Part shown: positions 35,593 through 44,809 of the stretch, in pieces
Numbering within the stretch: the stretch's first letter is position 1
How the letters are laid out: every line of letters starts with the position of its first letter
DNA from: DATLED01 sp963750255
Lineage (GTDB): Bacteria > Actinomycetota > Acidimicrobiia > Acidimicrobiales > CADCTF01
NCBI GenBank assembly: GCA_963750255.1
Contig: CAVVPZ010000001.1
Span: forward strand, 62,001 to 126,000
Direction of reading: 5' to 3'
Length of the DNA: 64,000 nt
Position numbers and translations under genes: made by a program
The notes under the pieces: generated by a model
Database searches by the model: none
What the model was told of the DNA's origin: nothing
The model's input: only the letters and a program-made list of their open reading frames with translations

Positions 35593-38500
35593 ATGGCGGG
35601 AGCAGAGTTCCCGAATTCGGAGGCGGCAACCGGCGATTCGGTCGAGACGGCGCTCGGCCCCCAGGTGCCACGCTTGTCGTCGGAGTGGGCGACCACCGGC
35701 CCCGATCGGCCGTGGCGCGTCATCGACGGGACGTTGGTGTTCGCCGACATCTCGGGGTTCACCGCCCTGTCGGAACGCTTGGCCAAGCGGGGCCAAGTCG
35801 GCGCCGAGGAACTCACCGACGTGCTCGGCCGGTGCTTCGCCGATCTCCTGGCCGTCGCCTACGCCGAGGGCGGCAGTCTTCTCAAGTTCGGTGGTGACGC
35901 GCTGCTCCTGCTCTTCGAGGGCGACGGTCACGCCGAGCGAGGTGTGCGATCGGCGATGGCCATGCAGAGCGTCATGCGATCCGTCGGGCGACTGACCACG
36001 TCCGTCGGCAACGTCCGACTCCGGATGTCGCTGGGCGTGCACACCGGCGACGTGCACGCATTCCGCGTCGGCCGGTCCCACCGTGAGCTGCTGCTGGCCG
36101 GTCCCGGACCGTCGACGGTCGTCGACATGGAGGGCACCGCCGTCGCGGGGGAGATCGTCGTCTCGCCCGCCACCGCCGCCCAGATCGACCCTCGACTCCT
36201 CGGCGAAACAAAAGGACCGGGCATGCTGCTGCGGCGGCGCACGGTGCCGATGCCCGAAGGTCGGCCGTATCCCGCCCGTCTGGCCGGCGGCGCCATCGCC
36301 GAGTCGGTGCCGGTTGTCCTGCGAGAGCACCTCCTCTCGGGCGGCGGAGAGAGCGAGCACCGCCACGCGTCGATCGCCTTCATCCACTTCGACGGGACCG
36401 ACGGCCTCCTCGCCGAACGCGGTCCGGCCTGGCTGGCCGACGCGCTCGAAGTGCTCATCGTCGACGCGCAGCGCGCGGCCGAAGCGCACGGCGTCACGTT
36501 CCTCGGCACCGACCTCGACCACGACGGCGGCAAGATCATCCTGGTTGCCGGCGTGCCCCGCTCACTGGGCGACGACGAGGGTCGACTCCTGCGGGCTGTC
36601 CGCGAGATCGCCTCCGTCGAGCGAGCCGTCCCCGTCCGCATCGGCGTCAACCGAGGCCCGGTGTTCGCCGGCGAGGTCGGACCGCCGTACCGCCGCACGT
36701 TCACGGTGATGGGCGACGCCGTCAACCTCGCAGCCCGGCTGATGGCCAAGGCCGAGCGAGGGCAGATCCTGGCGTCGGCCGGTGTGCTCGATCGCTCACG
36801 CACGGCCTTCGAGTTGACCGCTCTCGAACCCTTCTTCGTCAAGGGCAAGGTCAAAGCCGTTCAGGCCTTTGCCGTCGGGGCTGCGCTGGGCACCCAGGCC
36901 ACCCGTCGGTCGGCCCAACTCCCGTTGGTCGGTCGCGAGACGGAGATGGCAGCTCTGACAGCGGCGTGGGACGACGCCCGCGGCGGCGCAGGACGCGCCG
37001 TCGAGATCGTCGGCGAGGCCGGCGTTGGCCGCAGCCGGCTCGTCGAGGAGACCCGCACCCGAGCCGTGGCCGACGGCGGCCAGGTTCGTCTCATTCAGTG
37101 CGAGCAGTACGAAGCATCGACGCCGTTCTTCGCCATCCGACTCCTCGTCGCCGCCGCCCTGGGCGGGACCGATGACCTCGCCGGTCGCCTCGAAGCTCTC
37201 GCCCCCGAACTGCTCGAGTGGCTCCCACTCATCGGCGACGTCGTCGGCGACCCCCAACCCGAGAACGAACGCACCCGCGACCTCGATCCGCGGTTTCGCC
37301 GCGAGTTGACCAATCGTGCCGTCGCCGATGTCTTGGCTGCCGCCATCCCCGGTCCCGCCGTGCTCGCCTTCGACGACGTGCAGTGGATCGACGACGCATC
37401 CGCCGCCGCACTCGCTGTCCTCGCTGACGATGCGACCAGCCTCGCCTGGTTGGTGCTGACGACTCGCCGCACCGATGTGCCCGCTCCGGCTGAGTGGCGC
37501 GAACGCCAGATCCTCCTCGACCCACTCAGCGACGACGCCGCCGCCGCTCTGATCACTGGCGCCACTACCGAGCGGCCACTCCGGCCCGAGCGCCAGCAGG
37601 CCCTGCTCGCTCGGGCGGGCGGCAACCCGCTCTTCCTCGAAGAACTGCTCGCCGTGGCCACCGAGGGCGACGACCTCCCCGACTCGCTCGAAGCGGTCGT
37701 GGCCGCCGACCTGGATCGTCTGGCGCCGGACGATGGACGGCTGGTCCGGGTCGCCGCCGTGCTCGGTTCGAGCTTCGAGGCGGGCCTGTTCGCAGAGATC
37801 TCCGGGGCGAACGTCGGCGAGGGCTGGGCGTCGTCACCGCTCGGCGCCCACTTGATCCTGCAGGCCGACGGACGGCTCCGGTTCCGGCACCGCCTGCTCC
37901 GCGACGTGGCCTACGGCCTGCTCCCCCATCGTCGGCGACAAGAACTCCACGCCCGCGCTGCCGACGCCATCACCGCAGGCGTCGACGACCCCAACGATCG
38001 GGCCGAGGTCTTGTCGCTGCACTACCTGCACGCTCGTCGCTACGACGACGCCAGCCGGCTCGCGGGAGTGGCGGCCGATCGGGCCCGGCGGAAGTTCGCC
38101 CTCGTCGAAGCCCGCGAGCTCTACGAGCGCGCCATCACGGCTGGGCGGCGGGCCGACCATCCGGTGGCGCCTCGTCGCTGGCAGGAACTGTGGACCCGAC
38201 TCGGCAACGTCCGCCAGCTGCTCGGTGATTTCGACGCCGCCAACGAGGCCTACACCGAAGTCAGGCAGGCCCGGCGCGACGACCCGATCCACCAGGCCCG
38301 GATGGCCTATCGCCACAGCGAGATCGCAGAGCGCCAGGGACGAGCGACCTCGTGGGCGCGATGGATCGGACGAGGACTCCGGGCCCTCGAAGGCGTCGAC
38401 GGTCCACAGGCCGATGCCGAACGTGCTCATCTGCTCATCCGAAGGTCCTCGCTGCGCAACCAGCTCGGCTATCCCAAGGACGCGTTGCGCTGGGCTCAAG

Positions 38501-39408
38501 CCGCTGTCGACGCCGCCGAACGTTCGGAGGAGCCGTCGGCCATGGCCGAGGCCTACGCCGTGCTCGATGCCGCCTACATCGGCCTCGGCCGTCTCGATCA
38601 GGCGGTCTACGGCGAACGCGCACTACGCCTCTATCGCCAGCTGCGCAAGCGAGACAGCGCCGCCCAGTTGCTCAACAACTTGGGCGCTCTCGCGTATTAC
38701 GAGGGTCGGTGGAGCGACGCCGTCCGGCTCTACGAGGAAGCCCGTGCGAACTTCGAGCGGGTCGGCAATCTCGTCGACGCCGCCATGGGCAGCTCGAACA
38801 TGGCCGAGATCTTCGCCGACCAGGGCCACCTCGACGACGCCGAGCGCCTCCTCGTCGAGGTCATCGCCCGATGGCGCGCCCTGTCGTTTCCGCTCGGCAC
38901 AGCCCGCGCCACGCGCTACCTGGCCCGGGTCCACCTCCGCCGGGGCGACCCGGCCGCTGCCCTCGAGGCCTTCGACGCGGCCCGCTCCGTGTTCGAAGGC
39001 CACGGGCTCATCGGAAACGTGCACGAAGTCGACGTATGGCGGGCCGAGTGCCTGCTCCAACTCGGCGACGAAGCGAAGGCAGCCTCCGTCGCTGACTCGG
39101 CGATGACCCTCGAGCAGTCGCTGGGCGGCACCGAGTGGGGACCCGCTCTCCACCGGGTCCGCTCGGCGCTCGCCTGTCGAGCCGGGCGCCTCGAGGACGC
39201 CTGGGCAGAACTCGACGCCAGCCTCGATCTCGCCCGACGGCGGGGGGCCGTCTACGACGAGGCCCTGGGTCTCGAAGCCCTCGCCGACCTGGCCCGCACC
39301 GGCGGTCGGTCCGCCGCCGAGGCCGATGAGGCCCGCCTCCAACGCGACCGGCTCCTGGCCGGCCTGGGCGTCGTAGCGACCCAGGCCGGGCCAGTCGCCG
39401 GCGTCTGA
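35593..39408 (+). CDS. Tandem class III adenylate cyclase-NTPase-TPR protein (sAC-like)
   Basis: A single 1271-residue frame. Cyclase domain 1 (about 45-195) keeps both metal Asp: Asp52 in FADISGFTAL and Asp102 in KFGGDALLLLF, but lacks the Asn/Arg motif. Cyclase domain 2 (about 255-400) lacks the metal Asp (FIHFDGTDGL) but keeps MGDAVNLAARLM (Asn378, Arg382). Thr371 sits at the purine-sensing position, favouring ATP. An AAA/STAND NTPase follows, with P-loop GEAGVGRSR (474-482; Lys replaced by Arg) and Walker B LAFDDVQWIDD near 597. About 450 residues of TPR-like helices complete the protein (for example LLNNLGALAYYEGRWSDAVRLYEEA in overview). C1-C2-NTPase-TPR is the order of mammalian soluble adenylyl cyclase. 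No membrane segment. Confidence 0.88.
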   Translation: MAGAEFPNSEAATGDSVETALGPQVPRLSSEWATTGPDRPWRVIDGTLVFADISGFTALSERLAKRGQVGAEELTDVLGRCFADLLAVAYAEGGSLLKFGGDALLLLFEGDGHAERGVRSAMAMQSVMRSVGRLTTSVGNVRLRMSLGVHTGDVHAFRVGRSHRELLLAGPGPSTVVDMEGTAVAGEIVVSPATAAQIDPRLLGETKGPGMLLRRRTVPMPEGRPYPARLAGGAIAESVPVVLREHLLSGGGESEHRHASIAFIHFDGTDGLLAERGPAWLADALEVLIVDAQRAAEAHGVTFLGTDLDHDGGKIILVAGVPRSLGDDEGRLLRAVREIASVERAVPVRIGVNRGPVFAGEVGPPYRRTFTVMGDAVNLAARLMAKAERGQILASAGVLDRSRTAFELTALEPFFVKGKVKAVQAFAVGAALGTQATRRSAQLPLVGRETEMAALTAAWDDARGGAGRAVEIVGEAGVGRSRLVEETRTRAVADGGQVRLIQCEQYEASTPFFAIRLLVAAALGGTDDLAGRLEALAPELLEWLPLIGDVVGDPQPENERTRDLDPRFRRELTNRAVADVLAAAIPGPAVLAFDDVQWIDDASAAALAVLADDATSLAWLVLTTRRTDVPAPAEWRERQILLDPLSDDAAAALITGATTERPLRPERQQALLARAGGNPLFLEELLAVATEGDDLPDSLEAVVAADLDRLAPDDGRLVRVAAVLGSSFEAGLFAEISGANVGEGWASSPLGAHLILQADGRLRFRHRLLRDVAYGLLPHRRRQELHARAADAITAGVDDPNDRAEVLSLHYLHARRYDDASRLAGVAADRARRKFALVEARELYERAITAGRRADHPVAPRRWQELWTRLGNVRQLLGDFDAANEAYTEVRQARRDDPIHQARMAYRHSEIAERQGRATSWARWIGRGLRALEGVDGPQADAERAHLLIRRSSLRNQLGYPKDALRWAQAAVDAAERSEEPSAMAEAYAVLDAAYIGLGRLDQAVYGERALRLYRQLRKRDSAAQLLNNLGALAYYEGRWSDAVRLYEEARANFERVGNLVDAAMGSSNMAEIFADQGHLDDAERLLVEVIARWRALSFPLGTARATRYLARVHLRRGDPAAALEAFDAARSVFEGHGLIGNVHEVDVWRAECLLQLGDEAKAASVADSAMTLEQSLGGTEWGPALHRVRSALACRAGRLEDAWAELDASLDLARRRGAVYDEALGLEALADLARTGGRSAAEADEARLQRDRLLAGLGVVATQAGPVAGV

Positions 39409-40362
39409 TCAGCCGCCCTGGTTGGAGATGAGACTCTTCGTGGGCGACAGGAGGTCGGGATCGTCAGTGCCCATCACGACGACGTAGTGGTTCACGTCGT
39501 GGCACCGGTGGAACGACTCCTGGCAGGGGTCGTTCGGGCCCTGGGAGCCGCAAGGAAGCACGGGCGACACGGCGCCGGTGGCGCTCTTGCGGAAGTAGAG
39601 CTTGTTGCACTCCGAGCTGCTCATGCCCTTGCACTGCTTGCTTGTCGTCTTGCCGAACACGACCTCGATCGCCACCACACCGGCGAAGGCGGGATCCTGG
39701 TCGTAGTCAGCCCGCAGTCCCTCCTTGCACGTGACCGGCCCACACATCGCGGTCTCGGGCGCGGGGACGTCGTTGAGGTAGGCGACGACGCCGAGGTCGG
39801 CATCGCGGACGGTGAGCACGTGCGACTTGTACCGCAGCGTCCCGCCCTCCTGCACGAATCCCGCGCTCCCGACACCGGTGCTGTCGGTGACCTGGGTCGT
39901 GACGGTGGCCGAGTCGTTGACGGAGTTGAGGTCGGCCGGCTGCAACGGCGCTGGGTTGACCGACGCCGATGCCGTGTTGGTGACGGTTGCCGGCGCCGTC
40001 GTCGGCGTCTGGATCACAACACGGATCCGCATGGAGGTGCCCGGTTGGAGGGTGGCGACGCACGTGATGGTCGGGTTGGTCGTGCCGACGGCGGGAACGC
40101 TGCACCCCGGCGCTTCGGCTCGGATGAGGCTGCCGTTGTTGGTCGCATCCGTGAAGGTGCCCTCGACGGCGACGAGTCCCTCATTGGTGTAGTCGGCGGT
40201 GTAGATCACGGCCCCGCCGGCCGGAGAGACGGTCGCCGGCGACGAGGTCACGGCGGCCCCGAGGTCGACAACCCCCACGGCGCCAGCCGGCGCAACCGCG
40301 GGAAGGATGGCGCCGCTGAGCGCGGCCGAGAGCACAACGAGAAACAGCAGTGCCTTACGCAT
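39409..40362 (-). CDS. Secreted DUF11-like protein, paralog 1
   Basis: 317 residues with a signal peptide (MRKALLFLVVLSAALSGAIL ... AGA). An Ig-like DUF11-type domain (about 35-140; TVSPAGGAVIYTADYTNEG, ITCVATLQPGTSMRIRVVIQ) is followed by a C-terminal domain with eight or so cysteines (MCGPVTC, KQCKGMSSSECNK, LPCGSQGPNDPC, RCHDV) ending VVVMGTDDPDLLSPTKSLIS. The next upstream gene encodes a paralog with the same last 25 or so residues. Function unknown; probably cell-surface, disulfide-stabilised. Its stop abuts that of the convergent cyclase gene. Confidence 0.75.
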   Translation of the reverse strand: MRKALLFLVVLSAALSGAILPAVAPAGAVGVVDLGAAVTSSPATVSPAGGAVIYTADYTNEGLVAVEGTFTDATNNGSLIRAEAPGCSVPAVGTTNPTITCVATLQPGTSMRIRVVIQTPTTAPATVTNTASASVNPAPLQPADLNSVNDSATVTTQVTDSTGVGSAGFVQEGGTLRYKSHVLTVRDADLGVVAYLNDVPAPETAMCGPVTCKEGLRADYDQDPAFAGVVAIEVVFGKTTSKQCKGMSSSECNKLYFRKSATGAVSPVLPCGSQGPNDPCQESFHRCHDVNHYVVVMGTDDPDLLSPTKSLISNQGG

Positions 40363-40431
40363 GGTGGAGTCCTCCGCTGAGGTACTTCGTGAATGGGGGG
40401 TGCTGAGGCGAGCAACGACGGCTCGACGCCG

Positions 40432-41371
40432 TCAGCCGCCCTGGTTGGAGATCAGGCTCTTCGTGGGCGACAGGAGGTCTGGGTCGTCGGTGCCCATCAC
40501 GACGACGTAGTGGAAGCCGTCGTTCTTGTAGACCCGCTCGAGGCAGGGGTCGTTGGTCCCCTGCGACCCGCAACTCGCGACCGGGGAGGTCGGCGAGGTT
40601 GGCGACTTCCGGAAGAACAGGGGATGGCAGGTCGGATTGCCCAAACCGCGGCACGGATCGCTCTTGCCGAACGCGACGTCGATCGCCACGATGCCGACGA
40701 ACGCCGGATCCTGGTCGAAGTCGGCGCGGAGCCCTTCCTCACACGGCGTGCCTCCGCAGTCGGCTGCCTGGGCCGCCGGGACATCGTTGAGGTAGGCCAC
40801 GACCCCGAGGTCGGCTTGGCGGACGGTCAGCACGTGGCGCTTGTAGGAGAGGGTCCCGCCCTGCTGGACGAAGCCAGCACTCCCGACGCCGGTGCTGTCA
40901 CTGACCGGGGTCGATGCCGTGGACGAGTCATTGGTCGTATTGAGGTCGACGAGTTGGAGCGGTCCGGGGTTGACCGCCGCCGTGGCCGTGTTGGTGACCG
41001 TGGCCGGCGCGGTGGTCGGGGTCTGGATGACGACCCGGATCCGCTTCGATGCTCCTGGAGCGAGCGTGGCCGTGCACGAAATCGTCGGGTTGGTCGTGCC
41101 CGCCGCCGGCACCGCACATCCCGGCGCTTCGGCCCGGAGCAGCGTGCCGTTGGACGTCGCGTCGGTGAACGTGCCCTCGACAGCGACGGCGCCCTGGTTG
41201 GTGAAGTCGATGGTGTAGATCACGGCGGCGCCGGCCGGTGAAACGCGCTGCTGGTGACGACGTGACGGCCGCTCCGAGATCAACGGCGCCAGCCGCCTGA
41301 ACCGGCGATGGCACAACTGCTGCGGCGAGGCCCGCGACCAGGGAAACAACAAGGAACACTGCTCTGCGCAT
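40432..41371 (-). CDS. Secreted DUF11-like protein, paralog 2 (one frameshift)
   Basis: Paralog of the previous gene, about 312 residues from ATG 41371. Signal peptide (MRRAVFLVVSLVAGLAAAVV), LGAAVTSS, then a one-base-insertion break near 41250, then VSPAGAAVIYTIDFTNQG and the same DUF11-like and Cys-rich C-terminal domains. The shared tail is VVVMGTDDPDLLSPTKSLIS plus NQGG. Cys positions are partly different (DCGGTPC, PCRGLGNPTC, ASCGSQGTNDPC), so the copies have diverged in the middle while the tail is almost frozen. A tandem duplication, same strand, 69 nt apart. Confidence 0.75.
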
Positions 41372-41474
41372 GGAATTTCCACCCTCCGAAGGAGAGGCCC
41401 CACCACGACGAGGTCGTAGATGCCCGCCTGGACACGCTGGGACCCGAATTGCTGGTCGCCGCGGAGCGTAGCGG

Positions 41475-41510
41475 TTCGGTGACCGAATAACTAGGACTTT
41501 TGGACTAGTT
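41475..41510. promoter_or_regulatory. Two palindromes in an AT-rich patch upstream of paralog 2
   Basis: TTCGGT-G-ACCGAA (41475-41487) and AACTAG-N10-CTAGTT (41489-41494 / 41505-41510) lie between tRNA-Thr and the secreted paralog. The patch is AT-rich compared with its surroundings, as expected for a promoter or for a tRNA terminator. No convincing -35/-10 pair could be chosen. Confidence 0.4.
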
Positions 41511-41528
41511 CTTCGTCACACGCCTGCG

Positions 41529-41604
41529 TGGAGCCCGAGAGGGGAATCGAACCCCTGACCTACGCATTACGAGTGCGTTGCTCTGCCGTCTGAGCTACCC
41601 GGGC
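41529..41604 (-). tRNA. tRNA-Thr (anticodon CGT)
   Basis: Cloverleaf on the minus strand. Acceptor GCCCGGG / CTCGGGC (one G-U pair), D arm GCTC...GAGC, anticodon stem ACGCA/TGCGT with loop CTCGTAA (anticodon CGT, reads ACG), T arm AGGGG-TTCGATT-CCCCT, discriminator T and an encoded CCA (41529-41531). No intron. Confidence 0.95.
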
Positions 41605-41617
41605 GGGAGGGGTCAGG

Positions 41618-42687
41618 TTATCCCGACAGCTCGACCAGGGTGGCCAACAATCCCTGCAGCAGAAGGGTTTCGTTCGGGTTGCGGATCAGGGCCTCGCCGG
41701 CGGCGTCGATGGCGGTGATGGCGCCCAGGCAGGTCCTGGCGTTGAACCCAGGCGAAGCGCCCTCCACCAGGAGATCGCGATACGCACCGGCCAGCGTGGC
41801 CAGCCCGAATCGGAGCTCGTCGGTACGGGCCCGGCGGACCTCGCGCTTGTGGCGGTCGTCGATCTCCTTACGGCCCGACTTGCGTTGGCCATAGGCCTCG
41901 GCGCGGGCGTCGACTTCGGCCACCTCGGCGGCATGGCGGGCGGTGAGAGGCTCGACGACGGCATCGGCGGTGGCCAAGAGCTCATCGGCAAGCGTGGCGA
42001 TGGCGTAGCCACTCCCGTCGAGGCGGGTGGGCACCGACCGCCACAACGCTTGGCGATCAGCCACCCCGGGGTCGCCGGCCAGCAGCCGGGCCCGATCGAT
42101 CCGCCCGCCCGAGCGCGACCGCGGCTTGTGCCGCGAGATCGACGCCGACGCCTTCGGCGACGAGCGCGGCTTCGATGGCCGACGCTGGAGCGGTGGCGAA
42201 GTCGACTTGGACGCAGCGAGACGCGATCGTGACGAGTTCGGCCGGCACGTCGCTCGGCCAGCACGACGAAGACCGTGGAGGGCGGCGGCTCCTCGAGGGT
42301 CTTGAGGATGCGGGCGTAGAGCTGGTCGACGAGATGGAAGTCGACCAAGACGATGACCTTGTACCGGCCCTCGCTCGGCGGTCGCGCCGACAGGCGGATG
42401 ACTTCGTCGATCTCCTCGGCCCGGATCGAGGCACCCGACCGGGCGACGACGCTGAGATCGGGATGACGGCCGGCGAGGGCGTTGCGACACGAGGCGCAGA
42501 TGCCGCACCCGCCGTTGGCGCAGAGCACGTCGGCGGCAAACGCCAGGGCGGCGTCACCGACCCCGACGCCGGCCGGCCCGACGAACAGGTATGCGTGCAC
42601 CGGCGAACGCGCCGCGGCCCGCAGGTTGGCCACGGCCCGCTCCTGACCTACCAGTCCGGCGTACAGGTCGACGGCCATGTCGCTCAC
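41618..42687 (-). CDS. holB: DNA polymerase III delta' subunit (two frameshifts)
   Basis: Clamp-loader subunit. About 355 residues from GTG 42687, overlapping the tmk stop (GTGA). Segments: LYAGLVGQERAVANLRAAA, HAYLFVGPAGVGVGDAAL, zinc module CANGGCGICASCRNALAG, RHPDLSVV, EIDEVIRLSARPPSEGRYKV and ARILKTLEEPPPSTVFVVLA. The P-loop has lost the GKT Lys (GVGVGD), in line with delta' subunits that do not bind ATP. Breaks near 42255 and 42112 separate it into three frames, each change fitting one extra base. The C-terminal helical domain (ELLATADAVVEPLTARHAAE ...) is complete. Confidence 0.85.
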
Positions 42688-43293
42688 CGACGGGCTCCGG
42701 CCCAGGCGTCGAAGGCGAGGTCGACCCGACGAGTGACGTCGTCGACCGGACCCGCGCCGTCGACCACGAGCCACCGCTCGCCGTCGGTCGCGGCCAGGGC
42801 GCGGAATCCCTCGGCCACGGCCTCGTGGAAGGCGACGCCGGCGGACTCCATGCGATCGAGCGGACCGGTCATTCGGGCCGATCGCTGCGTCGGCCGGAAC
42901 CTCGAGGAGGACGACGACATCGGGCCACCTGCCGTCGGTCGCCCAGTCGCACAGCTCGCGGATGGCGTCGACGCCGAGACCCCGCCCGTAACCCTGGTAG
43001 GCGAGCGACGAGTAGGCCGATCGATCGCTCACCACGTGGCGGCCGTCGGCGAGAGCAGGAGCGACGCGGGTGGCCACGTGGTGGGCCCGGTCGGCGGCCA
43101 TCAACAGGGCCTCGGCCCGGGGGTCGAGCCCGGCGACCTCAGGGTCGAGGAGGACGGCGCGGATACGTTCGCCCACGGGCGTCCCGCCCGGCTCGCGCGT
43201 GAGGACGGCGTCGAGACGCGCCGCCAGCCGAGCGGCCTGGGTCGACTTGCCGCAGCCCTCGCCACCCTCGAAAGCAATCCAGACCGCCCCCAC
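42684..43293 (-). CDS. tmk: Thymidylate kinase (one frameshift)
   Basis: Phosphorylates dTMP to dTDP. About 203 residues from GTG 43293. P-loop FEGGEGCGKSTQAARLA, DR(Y/H)-region TREPGGTPVGERIR, VVSDRSAYSSLAYQG, and the C-terminal part RMTGPLDRMESAGVAFHEAV. The frame changes near 42890 (one extra base). The gene starts one base after the MFS stop. Bifunctional MFS-dTMP kinase proteins are annotated in other actinobacteria, so the separation here should be viewed with care. Confidence 0.9.
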
Positions 43294-43294
43294 C

Positions 43295-44755
43295 TCAGGC
43301 CCCGGCCTCGGCGGGCTGGTCGGGGTTCGGTTCCCGCACGGCCAACAGGGCCAGGAGGCCGGCGGTGAGGATGATCAGGCCGCCCAGCCACAGCGTGAGG
43401 CGAGTTCCGGGCACCGAGATCCCGACGCCGAGCAGGTCGACGTGACGGTCGACGAAGCGGTGCGACAACGAGTCGAGCAGCGACGACAGGAACGGGGCGA
43501 TGGCGAAGGCGAGCAACAAGCAGAAGCGCACGAGCGTGTACAGCGTGGCGAACACTCGTCCCCGCAACTCGTCGGGCACGTTGGACTGCAGGATCGTGAA
43601 GCCGAGCACGTAGATCGCACCGGCGAACATCCCGAGCAAGGTCACGAAGAACAGCGCGGTCGGCAACTGCGACACGGATGCACCGGCGAGGATCGAGAAG
43701 CCGGCCCCGAGCACCGACACCACGAAGATCTTCTGATGGTGGAGTCGGGTCTGGAGGATCGACAGGGCGATGATGCCGGCCGCCATCCCGCCGCCCAGGG
43801 CGGTGAGCAACAGTCCGAACGCAGCCGATCCGCCGTGGAGGGTCTCCTTGGCGAAGCGCGGTCCCAGCGGCACGAGCATCCCGCCGCCGATAAGACCCGT
43901 GGCAATGGCCACCATCACGGAGCGGATGAGCCGGGAGTGACCGATGACCGAGAGGCCTTCACGGACGTCCCGCCACGCCTGCCCGAGGTCGACCCGTTTG
44001 CCCGCCGTCGCACCGACCCGTCGGATGTGCGGGAGGACGAGCGTGGAGATCAGCAGCGACGAGATGAAGAACGTGAAGACGTCGAAGTAGATGGCCACGA
44101 ACTCCTGGTCGACCTTGAGTCCGGCGAGGGCGTCGAATCCGCCGAGCACCTTGGCAACTCCGGCCAAGCCGGCGAACAGGGCTGACCCGATGGGGAACGT
44201 GCCGTAGGCCGCGATCAGCGACAGCGAGTTGGCCGTGGGCAGGTAGTGCTTGGGCACCAGCCGAGGCACCGACGCTTCTTTGGAAGGCGACCAGAGGAGG
44301 GTCAGGATCTCGAGCAGCAAAGAGGCGAACACGAGGCCGACGATTGTGTCGACCCACGGCAGCGTGGCCAGCACCAGACCGCGACCGATGTCACAGAACA
44401 CCATGACCTTCTTGCGGTCGAGGCGATCGACGAGGACGCCCGCCACCGGAGCCAGAAAGAAGCCGGGAACGAGGCGGGCCGAGAGCACGACACCGACGGC
44501 CGCTTCCGGCGAGCCTCCCCCACCGATCCTCGCGGCAAGGGCGGTGATGGCGACGAACCCGATCCAGTCACCCAGCGACGAGGCAACCTGGGCCAGCCAG
44601 AGCCGGAAGAACGAAGGCGACCCGAACAGTCGGGCCGTACTGAACCCTTCGTGGGTGGCGACGACCTCGTCACCGGTGCCGAGGTACGGCACGGTGGGCG
44701 GTTCGTCGCCCGTCGCCCCTGCGCGCTCGTCGTCCGACAAGTAGGCCCCGGCCAC
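43295..44755 (-). CDS. MFS transporter
   Basis: 486 residues, twelve hydrophobic segments, GTG start. Features: SLGDWIGFVAITALAARIGG (segment 1), MFS motif A-like GVLVDRLDRKKVMVFCDIGR between segments 2 and 3, a longer central loop (VLPHIRRVGATAGKRVDLGQ), and QSNVPDELRGRVFATLYTL between segments 10 and 11. Substrate unknown. Members of this group are often next to, or fused with, thymidylate kinase in actinobacteria. Confidence 0.85.
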   Translation of the reverse strand: MAGAYLSDDERAGATGDEPPTVPYLGTGDEVVATHEGFSTARLFGSPSFFRLWLAQVASSLGDWIGFVAITALAARIGGGGSPEAAVGVVLSARLVPGFFLAPVAGVLVDRLDRKKVMVFCDIGRGLVLATLPWVDTIVGLVFASLLLEILTLLWSPSKEASVPRLVPKHYLPTANSLSLIAAYGTFPIGSALFAGLAGVAKVLGGFDALAGLKVDQEFVAIYFDVFTFFISSLLISTLVLPHIRRVGATAGKRVDLGQAWRDVREGLSVIGHSRLIRSVMVAIATGLIGGGMLVPLGPRFAKETLHGGSAAFGLLLTALGGGMAAGIIALSILQTRLHHQKIFVVSVLGAGFSILAGASVSQLPTALFFVTLLGMFAGAIYVLGFTILQSNVPDELRGRVFATLYTLVRFCLLLAFAIAPFLSSLLDSLSHRFVDRHVDLLGVGISVPGTRLTLWLGGLIILTAGLLALLAVREPNPDQPAEAGA

Positions 44756-44809
44756 CGGCGCCAGGCTAGGCGGTGACCCGTCCCGAGCGTGCCACGCTCC
44801 AGGTCGCGG

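Noticed and set aside
34573..39408. CBASS-like or other anti-phage module from the caspase-cyclase pair
   Set aside because: The cyclase is class III, not a CD-NTase, and the caspase-like protein carries a signal peptide; no Cap2/Cap3 or other defence gene is nearby.
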